Shown piece after piece: positions 1 through 11,238 of a stretch of DNA of 64,000 bases (its first letter is position 1; the number at the start of each line of letters is the position of its first letter). The translations under genes and the position numbers were made by a program. Origin of the DNA: Apiotrichum sp. Y4204 (lineage: Eukaryota > Basidiomycota > Tremellomycetes > Trichosporonales > Trichosporonaceae); the NCBI GenBank assembly GCA_025531455.1, contig JAMYHL010000002.1, positions 1,178,001 to 1,242,000 on the forward strand. The letters are read 5' to 3'. The notes under the pieces were generated by a model. The model was not told the DNA's origin. It made no database searches and worked only from the letters and a program-made list of their open reading frames with translations.

Positions 1-1250
1 AAGAGGGAGGCCACCTACTACCACCTATCGCGTTGTCCAGGATTCCTGGCACGCTGGCAGGGCTTGGGCTGTGGGTGGGGGGGTGGCTGATTACAAGTGA
101 GAAGGCATCGATTAGGATCACGAGTGGTGAAGAGTAAACGATTCCGAGAACAATGCTAATACGAGACACAAATGCCTAATGGGGAAAGGGCGTGGAGGGC
201 TCGTCTGATTGAACAATGGCACCGAGTGTCACTCGCGATCGGAGTACGGCACGAGAGCAGAGGGGGACACAGGGCGGCCCAGGGTTAGGCGGCAGGACAA
301 GGGGGCCCAGCCAGGGGAAGAGAAAGAACAATCCAGGCAGCAGCAGCCAGCCAGAAAGCGTACAGCCCGGCTAGTAAGGGGCTAGGAAGGGAAGGGACTC
401 GACACTCTGTCCTGAGCTATAATGATCCTCCATCCACGCGTAGGCGCCCCGTGCGCCCCCGTGCGCGCCCCGCCACGCTGCTGCAAGCTTCAGCCGCGAC
501 TCCCACTCCCCGCATCTGACACCCCCATACAATGCGCCACGCACACGTCTCGACGTGACAGGCTGTACAGTACCAGAGAGCCAGCTGGATGCTCGATCCG
601 GAGAGGACAGAGTTACATATCACGCCCAGCACCATGCATCTCCGTCTTGAGCTGCGGCGTTGCATGTGCTACGGACACCGCCCCCCGCGCCCCAGCGCAT
701 CTGCATATAAAGGTCGGATCAAACTTTCGATCTTTTGATGCTGGATTGGGAAATATCCAGCATCCTTATTAGGGAGTCCCGCTAGTCTGGCGCCAGAGAT
801 CCCGGGCGGTTGAGCGCCGAGCGCAGAAATCGCTTCACGTGAAAATCGCATGTTTCATGATTTTGATGTAACAGGCCCTGTCCTCGAGCCAATCTGACTT
901 GGTGCTTACAGCCTTGCAGCCTTCATGACCAGAAGCGAAGCGATCAACAGAGATCAACGAGATCAGCGACCGAATGACAAGATCTGCCGGACTAGCCGAG
1001 CGCGGGAGGCAATCCGGCGATCACCAAACGGGCTGTATGGGTATATGGGGGTCCTTTGGGATCTGTGAATCGGCATTTAGCGCATCACGATCAACAGGCT
1101 ACTCTGGGCCTTGGGGCCTCTCGTTGAAGATCACCCAGTGATGAGCTGCAGGATCATCGGCCCAAAGTCTAGCAAGCCCATATGCAAGCGAGTCAGTGTC
1201 TCAGTGATGTCGTACTCCTCCCTGTCCATATCCCATACAATACATGTAGT
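1..1250. other. intergenic, no gene seen
   Basis: I find no open frame with coding character or recognisable domain here. The stretch holds a TATA-like box near 702-711 on the + strand and a perfect 10-bp hairpin at 737-764. It forms the 3' flank of the BFR2 gene. Confidence 0.6.
737..764. repeat. perfect 10-bp inverted repeat (hairpin)
   Basis: GATGCTGGAT at 737-746 is followed by the 8-nt spacer TGGGAAAT and the exact inverse ATCCAGCATC at 755-764. It sits about 30 bp downstream of a TATA-like box (CATATAAAGG, 702-711). No coding function is seen around it. Confidence 0.8.
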
Positions 1251-2788
1251 CTAGAACACCTTGAGCCCGCCTAGCTCCGACGCACCAAGAGCGCTCTCCT
1301 CACCCGCAGCCGACACCGCGCCGCTCTTGCCCACGCCGCCAAAGAGGGACGCAAAAAGCTCGTCGACCTGCTCCTCGTGCCATGCGTACTCGAGCGGAAT
1401 GGGAACGACAAAGTTGACCGCCTTGTCGTGCACCGTGTACCTGTGGATCAGCGGATCGAAATGGCGTTGGACATCCGCGTCACACCTCGCACTTACCGCA
1501 GTTTCCGGCCCTTGGAGCCGCCACGCTCGGCCTCGCGCTTCTTCTTCTTCTCGCGCCTTAGGTGCGACAGGTCAACATTCCCGCTGCCCTGCCGGCTCTC
1601 GATGACCTCACGGAGAAGCGCACGGTAGCCCTGCTCCTCGGACTCGAGGAGAGGCTTGAGGTTATCCCGGCGCTGGGCGAGCGCGGCGTCGATCGCGTCC
1701 ACGACGCCAGTCGCGCCACGTGCAGACTGCAGGAACTTGGAGCCGCCGGCCTGCTTCGAGCCGAGCTGCATGGTCGCAGCCTGGATCTTGGTTGACCATT
1801 TCGAGAGGATTGGGACGAGATGCGGATGTGCGCTGCGGTCAGATATGACTTTGGGTTGACTTACGCGTCCGCTAGAGCGAGAGAGTCCGCGGCCGCCTTC
1901 TTCCAGTACCACGCCTCCTCGGCGTCCGCGTCGTCGTTGCGCTTCCGCTTCTTCGTTTCTGTTCCGGGAAGGACGATGCTCTCACGGAGAGTAAATAGGC
2001 TGTCGCTCAGCTTCGCAAGAGACTGCAGCGTCTCGGCGCGCTTGGCGGCCACCTCGCCTGCTGGGTCGTCCTCCGGCTCGCAGATCTTGAATGCTGGTGC
2101 GAGCGCCTTCTGAAACGTGATGCGCACAGTGAGGAGCTGGTCGAAGAGATCCTGGTGTCAGTTGAGCCAATTGCTTTCAGCTCACCTTCTGGCGTTTAAT
2201 AGCCTGTCCCTTCACGATGTCCTTTTCGCGCGAGGCCCGGAGGGCGCCGACAGGGTCGAGGGTACGTCCGGATGGTGCCTCGTCTTCCTCGGCCTCTTCC
2301 TCCTCATCTTCCTCGTCCTCGTCCTCGTCCTCCTCATCCTCATCTTCATCCTCCTCCTCCTCCTCTTCCTCATCGTCGTCCTCTTCATCGTCGTCCTCCT
2401 CATCCTCGTCTCCAAATCCGCCCTCCGCACCGTCACCCTCCTCCTCCTCATCGTCGTCATCGAAGATCTTCATCCTGCTCGACGACTTGCCGCCGTACTT
2501 GTCGGAAAGGAGCGTCTGTGCAGCATCTGCACCTGCAGCAGCACGCAGTCTTGACGGCCTGGAGTGTGAGCAGTGTGATACGGATAATCATATCGTCTTT
2601 TATCCACTCACCCAACGTCGACGTAGTGTTCCCTGCCGCCAACATCGCCGCGCTCGTTGCTATCGAGCGAAGCGTACGCCGCCTCGGGGTCGATCGCTGC
2701 TGTCAGCTACATAAGACAGCAAACACTTACTCTTCGGGACGTCGTCTGCGAGCTGCTTGAGCTGGTCTGCGAGCGTTGGCCGACCCAT
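1251..2788 (-). CDS. BFR2: BFR2/AATF-type ribosome biogenesis protein
   Basis: Nucleolar factor of the small-subunit processome, needed for early pre-rRNA cleavage and 18S rRNA formation (family knowledge). The exons on the minus strand spell the usual layout. A start [19 protein letters not shown] leads into AIDPEAAY. A long Asp/Glu tract follows (DNA 2270-2470), then an AATF/Che-1 region with [15 protein letters not shown] and [11 protein letters not shown]. The C-terminal TRAUB part has [15 protein letters not shown] and [11 protein letters not shown]. About five short introns interrupt it, for example near 1434-1492 where the exon ends in KLR and resumes at YTVHDK. A longer in-frame start lies upstream at 2851-2863, but the MGRPT start fits the family better. 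It is divergent from the UPF0357 gene across a 339-bp shared promoter. Confidence 0.9.
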
Positions 2789-3127
2789 TTTGGAGGGAGA
2801 TGATGAGAGTAGAGTTGAGAGCGAGAATTCAGATGTGGAGGCCGTCAACATTTTGAGAAGCAACTTTTGAGCTGCAGCCCAGGCACGATGGTGGCGACAT
2901 TACATAAGACAATAGTCCCCCAGGAGTCAGCCATCGGCCGCCGGCTGTGCATTGTGCACTGTGCACCGTGGGTCCTATGGCGGCGGGCGGTGCAGGAACC
3001 AAGAATGATGATGAGCAATGCCAAGTCGGTGGCCAAGTCGGCAATTGACCATTCTCCCCATTTATCCTTCCCATCCTTTCCCATCTCTACTTTCCTTCAT
3101 CTCATTCCTTCACCACGCTCCTTCGCA
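2789..3127. promoter_or_regulatory. bidirectional promoter region BFR2 / UPF0357 gene
   Basis: This 339-bp gap separates two divergent start codons. It contains a CT-rich leader just before the start at 3128 (about 3060-3127). No distinct operator is recognisable. Confidence 0.5.
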
Positions 3128-3703
3128 ATGTTCTTCCACATCTCCGTCCTCTCCTTCCTCGTCGCCGTAGTATTCGGTAAGCTGGGCTAAGAACGTCGCA
3201 AGCTAATGTTAGTCGGCTTCTACTACCGCCAGCGCCTGTTCGCCCTCGCCGCGCCGTACCTTCCCTCCTCGCTCGTCGCCCGCATCTCACACTACACCCC
3301 GCTGTCGCAGTACTCGTTTGCGGACCAGGCCGCCGCGGGCATGAGCAGCTCAAACTTTGACCTCGAGGAGAACATTGGCGAGGGGAGCAGCGAAAACCGC
3401 CTCGGTCTCGACGAGGCCGGCGTCGAGGAGGTGCGCCGCATCATGTGAGTCGAAACTGGGCGGGGAATGGTGCATGACGGGGCAGCCAGCGCGGGCTTCT
3501 GTCTGACGCGTCGTTTACCAGCCGAAACGCCGCTTCCCGTGCATGCATCCCACAAACAGCCTTTCCTCTCACTGACACCCAGGGCCATCGAGCGCTGTAC
3601 CTTTGACCAGGCGCGCCTGATCCGCCACAACCGCCATCTCGCCAAGAACGGCATCGCGCCGGACGGCACGCCGCTCGACAAGAAGGCGATTACGCGTCTT
3701 TAG
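3128..3703 (+). CDS. UPF0357 (DUF2015) small membrane protein
   Basis: About 134 residues in three exons: 3128-3176, 3213-3444 and 3583-3703. The N-terminus MFFHISVLSFLVAVVF is one hydrophobic segment, a membrane anchor or signal, followed by YYRQRLF. The rest carries the family signature: NRLGLDEAGVEEVRRIM, then FDQARLIRHNRHLAKNGIAPDG, ending DKKAITRL. The joins keep frame: exon 1 leaves G, which joins TC to give Val; exon 2 leaves AT, which joins G to give Met. This matches the fungal UPF0357 family (yeast YCL012C type), whose function is unknown. It is convergent with the R3H-domain gene (272 bp between stops). Confidence 0.88.
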
Positions 3704-3974
3704 ATATTGCAACGGTAGAAGCGCGGTGGTGTGCATCGCGATATCTTGTCGAAGTCCGAAGACGAACGTGCTGCGAAATCCAGACCGACTCTCGACTAGT
3801 GGCAATTTCCCACATGTTCCTCCCGACCCGACCGACACTCCTTTCCGTCCTGACTTCGCCCCTGCAGCCCTATCTCGCTCTCTGTATACCCCTTTCCAAA
3901 TACCCTGTGTTTTTTGTTGTTGGCATGCATCGTATAGGTCTCTAATCTCGCGGGCCACGGATAAAAGTCTACAT

Positions 3975-5363
3975 TTACGCGCCGTACACAAACTCGAAGA
4001 ATGTAGGCTTGTCAGACCAGTCGCCGTGCTCGAGGCGCCGGGGCACCTCGGCAGGAAGCGCAAACGTCGCCCGGACGGGGGAGAGCGCCGGCTCCGAGGG
4101 CGCAAAGCTCGACTCGAGCCCGGCCTCAGACCCACCCTCGGACGACGCGTACGCCGACGAGGAATGCGATGCCGTGCGATGCAGGCCGACACCGCTGAGC
4201 GACAGCCCGCCGAGCGTATCGCTGAGGCCCTCATCCTCCGACTCCGTATCGCTCACGCGGGAATACCGCTCCGAAAGGGAAAGGGAACGGAACGTCGTGT
4301 CGCCACTCTCGTCCGCCTCGGCATCGCTCACGACCGTCTCCGTCTCGGTCTCGGTATCTGCCTCCGAGTCCGTTGCGCGCTCGGTCCCTGACGCCGAGTG
4401 GCCAGACACGTCGGACGTCTCGGGCGTAAGAAGAGTGTGTGGTGCGCGCGCGCGTACAAGCGCGGGGCGGACGAGGTGCGTGAGGCGTACTTTCTCCCCC
4501 CTCGCTGTAGTTTGGTCCTCGCTCCACGACACGAGCTCGTAGTACCGCGCAACGAGGTGGACGACGAGACGGTCATACGACTCGGACACCGCCCACGTCA
4601 CGTGGGCGGGGGAGCGGGAGAGCTCGAGGACTGCGGGCACGACTCCGTTTCCGACCGGAAGAGGGGGAAGTGCGGCGCGCACCTGATGCTGCGGGGGCAT
4701 GCGGCGGCTAGGCCCCGCACGCGGCGGGGACGTCGACGCCGGCGCTGGAGTCGAAGCCGAGTTGGAAGGCGGGAAGGGTGTCTCGGCGGCGTCGATCACG
4801 CGCCACCCGAGACCGTCGCCGCCGAACTCACCCGCCAACCAGGAGCGAATCGCGCCCTCGACGAGCGGGACGAGGACCTGCGACCTGTGTCCGCCGCGGC
4901 GGAGCTGCTGGCGCGTGCCCTTGAGCGAAGTGCTGAATGCGCCGGCGTGGGAGGATGGCGCGGCGCCGAACGGGTCTCCGCGGGGCTGGGTCGAAGGGAT
5001 ATGAGCGCTGCGGTCGAGTGCGTCGGGCGGAAACGCCGGTGCGAGCGGACGCTGGTGGAGCGGCACAGTGGGTGCGTAGTCCCCCTTCCTGGGGGCGACT
5101 GCGTGGGGGTTATCCACAAACGCGGCGTTGTTCAGCCTTCTCACGACGCGCTTCCCGCGCTTGCTGCCGGTAATGTCCTCGGTCTTGGCGGCATCGCGGC
5201 GCGCGGCGGCCTTCTCGCGTTGCTGGGCCTTGTACGCGTCGAGCTGGCGGGCCGTCGAAGAGACGGGGTTCTGGAGGATCGCGGGGAGGCGCAGGCTGTG
5301 GTTTCGCGATTAGCACAGTCGCTGGGCGGCTTACGGGACGGGGCCGTCGGTCGGCGTCGCCAT
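3975..5363 (-). CDS. R3H domain protein with R3H-associated N-terminus
   Basis: About 449 residues in two exons: 5335-5363 coding MATPTDGPVP, then 3975-5295. The N-terminal third has the Arg/Lys-rich R3H-associated pattern (KRVVRRLNNAAFVDNP), preceded by a charged stretch. Around DNA 4525-4600 the text SYDRLVVHLVARYYELVS fits an R3H domain, a fold that binds single-stranded nucleic acid. The C-terminal half is Ser/Asp/Glu-rich, low complexity, and ends DKPTFFEFVYGA. The family is poorly characterised and probably binds RNA. The domain calls come from pattern memory and need a profile search. It is divergent from SLH1, with 214 bp between start codons. Confidence 0.72.
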
Positions 5364-5577
5364 GTTGGATGCAAGGCAATCGAGAGAAAGAGTGCAGTGT
5401 CAAAATCGCACTGATGGGATCGAATCGATTATGACGCACGCAGGTCAAAAGTTCGGAGCCGAAAATGACTTGTCTGTATGGCTTGGGGGAAGGGAATCCA
5501 CCGACACTGTCCACTGGCAGATCGTCCTTGATCACTCGAAAGTTCGCAACTCTCTCCACAACTCACCACCTCTCACA

Positions 5578-8500
5578 ATGTCGCTCCAGGCTTACCTCGA
5601 CGGCCTGCTCGCCGAGCCCGGTCCTGGACCGAGCACCGCAGCTCACCGGGAGTGGGAGGCCTTCCTCACCACTTCCGCGACCGCCGACGCCGAGCTGTAA
5701 GTTGCACAGCTGAATCACAAAGTACGCCCAGCTGACAGCAGCGCCACGGATATACGCGCACACGAGCGCACGCCCTGGCCGACACTGCACTCGCTCCTTG
5801 GCGCAGACGCGGGGGACGTCGCGACCGACTTTTCGGCGCTGCACATTGACGAGCAGCCCGAGGCGCCCGGCCCCGACGCCGCGACCTCTGCCTGTCTTGC
5901 GCGCCTCCACCGGTAAGTGAAGTTCGAGTTCCAGGCTGACAGCAGACATCTGCAGCCGACGGCGTTCGCGTCGCTTATAGACCTGCTCGCATCGCCCCGC
6001 TCGGACGATGACGTGCAGAGCGAGCTGGTCGAGATCCTCGGATTCGAGGGCGACGGGCTCGCGCTCGTCGAGGAGGTGCTCCGCCCCGGCGTGCGTGCCG
6101 CGCTCGTCTCTGCCGAGCGTGGTGGTGGACCAAAGGTACTCGTTTTGCTCCAAGGATGTAGACTGACACGCCTAGCCGAAGAAACAGCCCAAGAGCCATA
6201 AGGGCCGCAAGGGCATGATCGACATCACTGACGTTGTCGGCACGCCTGAGGACATTGAGCGTCGTATCCAGGAACAGCTCTCGCGTCCCAAGGCCATGTT
6301 CGTTGAGGAGAGCCAGGTGGGTGGCTTTCTCATCAGTACCTGACCCAGCAGCAACGTGTGCAAAAGCAGGAGGTTCTTCCGAACGTGTTCACTTCGGGGT
6401 CTACCGTGACCGCCGCGATGTCCTATGGCGGCAAGCTCGCCCTTCCGGAAGGAACGGAGCGCGAGCAGACGCCCATCGCCGAGGAGGTGATGGTGCCGCC
6501 GCCTCACCAGATCCCCCCAAAAGCGACTGAGCGTCCGATCCCCATTCGCTCGCTCTCTCCGCTCGCCCGCGGCTGCTTCCCAGGCTACGTGACGCTCAAC
6601 CGCATGCAGTCGGTCGTGCAGCCGATCGCGATGGGGACGAACGAGAACATGCTCGTCTGTGCCCCTACCGGAGCGGGTAAGACGGATGTGGCGCTCATGA
6701 GCATCATCCGCGTGCTCGAGTCGCATCTTAAACCTGGAAAATCGCATTCCTCTGGGTTTGGCGTGGACAAGGACGCGTTCAAGATTGTCTATGTCGCGCC
6801 GATGAAGGCGCTCGCGGCCGAGATCACGCGCAAGTTTGGCAAGCGCCTCAAATGGCTCGGTATTCAGGTCCGAGAGCTCACCGGAGACATGCAGCTCACA
6901 AGACAAGAGATTGCCGAGACGCAGATTCTGGTCACCACCCCGGAAAAGTGGGATGTCGTAACCCGCAAGCCGACGGGAGAGGGCGCGCTCGCGTCAAAGG
7001 TCCGCCTGCTGATTATCGACGAGGTACATCTTTTGAACGAAGAGCGTGGTGCAGTCATTGAGACGATTGTTGCGAGGACACTGCGACAGGTGAGTTGTAT
7101 TCGCCCTGTCGCAAACTCTCACTAAACATCAGGTCGAGTCATCACAGTCGCTCATCCGCATCGTCGGCCTCAGTGCCACGCTGCCAAACTACATCGATGT
7201 CAGCGATTTCCTCAGGTAAGCCAGGGTAGTACTGCGGAGTCTGACCACGCAGGGTTAATCGATACACCGGCCTCTTCTTCTTCGACGCCTCGTTCCGTCC
7301 CGTGCCGCTGGAGCAGCACTTCATCGGTGTCAGGGGCAAGCCTCGCTCCGCGGCGCAGATCCGCAATATGGACCGCGTCGTGTTTGACAAGGTCTCCGAG
7401 CTTGTCAAGGAGGGTCATCAGGTCATGGTCTTTGTGCATGCGCGCAAGGAGACGGTTAAGACGGCACAGAAGCTCAAGGAGATGGCGACCGAGGAAGGGT
7501 GCATTGACGTCTTCGATCCCCGCGACCACGACAAGTTCCAACTCTACCGCCGCGACATCGGCACTTCTCGCAACAAGGAGATGCGCGAGCTGTTTGACTA
7601 CGGCTTTGGTATCCACCACGCCGGCATGCTTCGCTCTGACCGTAACATGATGGAACGCATGTTCGAGGACAACGCCATCAAGGTGCTCTGCTGTACGTCC
7701 ACCCTGGCGTGGGGTGTCAACCTTCCCGCCCACGCCGTCGTTATCAAGGGAACGCAGGTGTATGACTCTGGCCGCGGTGCCTTTGTCGACCTGTCGGTGC
7801 TGGATGTCTTGCAGGTGAGTTAGCAGTTGTGTGTGCATTAACTGACGACAGATCTTTGGTCGTGCCGGTCGTCCTGGCTACGAGACATACGGTGTCGGCT
7901 ACATCTGCACCACGCAGGACAAGCTCGACCACTACCTCTACAGCATCATGTCGCAGCAGCCCATCGAGTCCAAGTTTATTCCCGGCATGGTCGACTCGCT
8001 CAACGCCGAGATTGCGCTCGGCACAATCGCGAATGTCCGCGAGGCCATCTCGTGGATCGGTTATACGTATCTCTTCGGTGAGCTAATTGATGGCCACATA
8101 AGCTGACAACAGTCCGCATGCGCCGCGAGCCATTCATATACGGCATGTCGCACGATGAGCCCAAGGACGACCCGCAGCTGGGCAACAAGCGCAGCGAGCT
8201 TGTCATCTCCGCGGCGCGTACGCTGGCGGCCGCCAAGATGATCCGCTTCGACGAGATGACCAACTCGTTCGTCATCTCAGACCTCGGACGCATTGCCGCG
8301 CGGTACTATCTCCGACACCAGACCGTTGAGGTGTTCCGTAAGCTGGAACCTGTGTCCTGCAGCTGACAAGCAGACCAGCACTTTACGCCCCGGATGAAGA
8401 ACGCGGATATCTTCGGTATGCTGGCACAGGCCACCGAGGTTAGTTTCCATCTCACCGGACGAAAACTGACTTGCAGTTTGCCCAGATCCAGCTCCGCGAC

Positions 8501-11107
8501 ACCGAGGTCACCGAGCTGGAGAGCATCATGAACAGCGACAACTGTCCCATGGAGGTGCAGGGCGGCGCCGACTCGGCACGTGGCAAGGTCAACATCCTAC
8601 TGCAAGCGTACATCTCCAAAGTGTTTATCGAGGACTTTGCGCTCGTGTCCGACGCCGCGTACGTTGCGCAGAATGCTGGGCGTATCATCCGCGCGCTGCT
8701 GGAAATTGCGCTGTCGCGCAACTGGGCGAACTGCTCGTATCTGCTCATCAACCTGTCCAAGGCGATCGAGCGGCGCATGTGGCCGTACGACCACCCTCTT
8801 GACCAGGTTACGACGCTACAGCGCGAGACGCTGTACAACCTCCGTCGGTGGGCAGATGACGTTGAGATCGAGACCCTGCGCCAGAAGGACCCGGCCGAGA
8901 TAGGCGAGATGGTCCACATGAACACGCACCACGGCACGGCAATCCATAACGCCGCGCTCATGTTCCCCACCATCGGCGTCACCTACGCGCTCAAGCCGAT
9001 AGCACATGACCTTCTCCAGATCACTGTCACTGTCAAGCCGCAGTTCCAGTGGAGCCACAAGCTCTCGGGCGGGAGCGAGCCGTTCTACGTGTGGGTTCAG
9101 GACGAGGAAGGGATCAACATCCTCCAGTGGCGGAGCATCCTCCTCCGGCAGACCACCACCAGCCTCGACATCGAGTTCATTATCCCCTGGGAGCCAGAGA
9201 CGCACAAATCGCTCAAGCTCGTTACGGCCTCCGACAGGTGGATTGGCTCGGAGAGTGAGACAGATGTGTCCCTCGTCAACCTCGTTATGCCCCCGAGGTT
9301 CGAGGACACGACGCCGCTGCTCGACATACCCTTCCTTCCCATCACGGCCCTGGACGACGACGAGCTCATCAAGGTGTACCGCCCCGTCGTGCCTATGCTG
9401 AACGGCATTCAGAGCCAGGCGTTCTGGAGCGTGTATCACACCAACAACAACGTGCTCATCTCGGCGCCCGTCGCGAGCGGCAAGAGCCTTCTTGGCGAAC
9501 TGGCCATCTGGCATGCGCTGCGGCACGTGTCTGATGCTCTGGCGCTGGTGGTCGTTCCCTCGTTCCGCGCCGCGGGCGAGACAGCAGCGAGGATCCGCAG
9601 CATTGTTCCCAAAGGTCGCAAGGTTTCTGTCACACATGTGCGCTCGTCTGAGGCTCTCGAGACGGCCGTAAATGGGGACGGCGCCCGCGTCGTCGTTGCC
9701 ACCCCTCACGCTCTGGGCCTCCTCACACCCAAAACGCTGTACGACCTCGGCCACAAGCTCTCCGTCGTCGTTCTCGAGGACCTCCATCAGATGGACGCGA
9801 TTTACGAATTGGGTATCACGAAGCTCCTGTCCATCACACGCGCAGCCCGCACACGTATCGTCGGCCTGACGTGCACGCTCATTGACCCCTTCGACCTCGC
9901 GACCTGGCTGGGCGTGGACGTGTCCTACCGCTTCAACTTCACGCCGCGGGACCGGGGCGCGCCGCTCGTCGTCCAACTCAAGACGTTCAGCACACCGCAC
10001 AGTGCGACCATGCTCAAGACGATGGTCAAGCCGACCTACGATATAATAAAGGCGGCATCTGCGAGCGTCATTGTTTTCGTACCGAGCCGCAGCGCGTGTC
10101 GCTCAGCTGCGGCCGACCTCGTCACCCAGAGTGGTACCGAGATGGACCTCAATGGTTTCCTGCAGGCCCAGCGTGCCGACGTCGAGCCGCTCGTCACCCG
10201 CTTGAAGGACACTGCCCTCCTCGAGCCGCTCCTTCACGGAATCGGATACGTCCTCCCGAACATGGCCGCCTCGGATCTGGCGCTCGTTCTTGAGCTCTTT
10301 GCTGCGGGCATCGTCAAGGCGCTCATCGCCCCGCGCGACGCGTGCTGGACGCTCCCTGTGCGCGCGAGCACCGTCGTCCTCATGGGCGCGCAGTACGTCA
10401 AATTCGACTACACCACGCAGGAGCGCACGATCATCAACTACTCGCGCACCGAGCTCGTCAAGATGCAGGGCTTTGCGATATCCAGCGCGCACCCCGCGTC
10501 ACAGGGCGGACGGATGTTCGTCATGTGCCAGGCGGAGCAGCAGGTCGGCATCGCACGCACGCTTGGCGACGGCCTGCCGCTCGAATCGGCCCTCCCGTCC
10601 GTGCTGAAGCGGGAGGACACGGCGGCCATCCCCGTGCTCGAGTCGATGCTCAAGCCCCGCGAGGCGCCGCCCCCGCCGGCCCCGCACCGCCCGCGCGTAC
10701 CCGACCTCCGGAAGCGCGACCTCATGGACCTGATCGGGTGGACGCTGTTCGCACGCCGCGCACGCACAAACCCCACGTTCTACGGCCTCATACCTGAACT
10801 GCAGGGCGAGGGCCTCAGCCGCCTGGTGGATGACTGGTATAATGGCAAGGCTGCCGAGGAGCGCGCCAAGGCGGACAGGGAGCGGGAGAAGGCGCTGGAG
10901 CGCAGGGAGCAGCGGGAGAGGGAGAAGGAGAAGGAGCGGGAAAAGGACAAGGGCAAGGAGCGTGAACAGGAGGAGGGTGATGAAGGGGCTGCAGAGGATG
11001 CCGAAGGGGACGCCGAGGACCGCGAGCGCGTCGTACCTACCGCCGGCGACGGGAACCAGTTCGTCATCGAGGAGGTCGAGGTGCTCGACGGATCTGACAG
11101 CGACTAG
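5578..11107 (+). CDS. SLH1: SLH1/ASCC3-type Ski2-like RNA helicase
   Basis: Large helicase of the ribosome-quality-control trigger complex, which splits collided ribosomes (family knowledge). About 1700 residues over about eleven exons; introns lie near 5697, 5913, 6136, 6317, 7090, 7216, 7814, 8079, 8339 and 8438. Cassette 1 is complete: Walker A APTGAGKT (about 6661), DEVHLLNE (about 7018), GLSATLPNY (about 7170) and [11 protein letters not shown] (about 7857). A Sec63 module starts the last exon. Cassette 2 is degenerate: APVASGKS for motif I (about 9466), LEDLH for DExH (about 9775), GLTCTL for GLSATL, and no GRAGR. After a winged-helix-like segment ([11 protein letters not shown], about 10730) the second Sec63 module is missing, replaced by an E/K/R-rich coiled coil and acidic tail. 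It is shorter than the yeast and human relatives. Brr2 is the other candidate, but [11 protein letters not shown] and [13 protein letters not shown] look ASCC3-like. Confidence 0.88.
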
Positions 11108-11109
11108 AG

Positions 11110-11238
11110 CGTAGAGCCATACAATACGATACAAACCAATACGATACGATACAATACAATCCTCCAGTGATGCAACTCTGCACGCGGCAATGGCGCCATC
11201 ACGACTGACTCTATACAGATATGCATGCAATGTCTGGT
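11110..11238. repeat. short A/T-rich pentamer-like repeat between convergent stops
   Basis: From 11117 to 11160 the unit AYACRATACA recurs imperfectly (ATACAATACG, ATACGATACG, ATACAATACA). It lies in the 130-bp gap between the SLH1 and PWP2 stop codons and probably serves both 3' ends. Confidence 0.5.

Noticed and set aside
2217..2714. Poly-Ser open frame opposite BFR2
   Set aside because: It is the antisense reading of the acidic Asp/Glu tract of BFR2, which gives Ser/Pro/Leu runs in the other frames.
5400..5460. GATCGAATCGATTATG as a tRNA T-arm
   Set aside because: No acceptor or anticodon arm can be formed around it; this is the divergent promoter of the R3H gene and SLH1.
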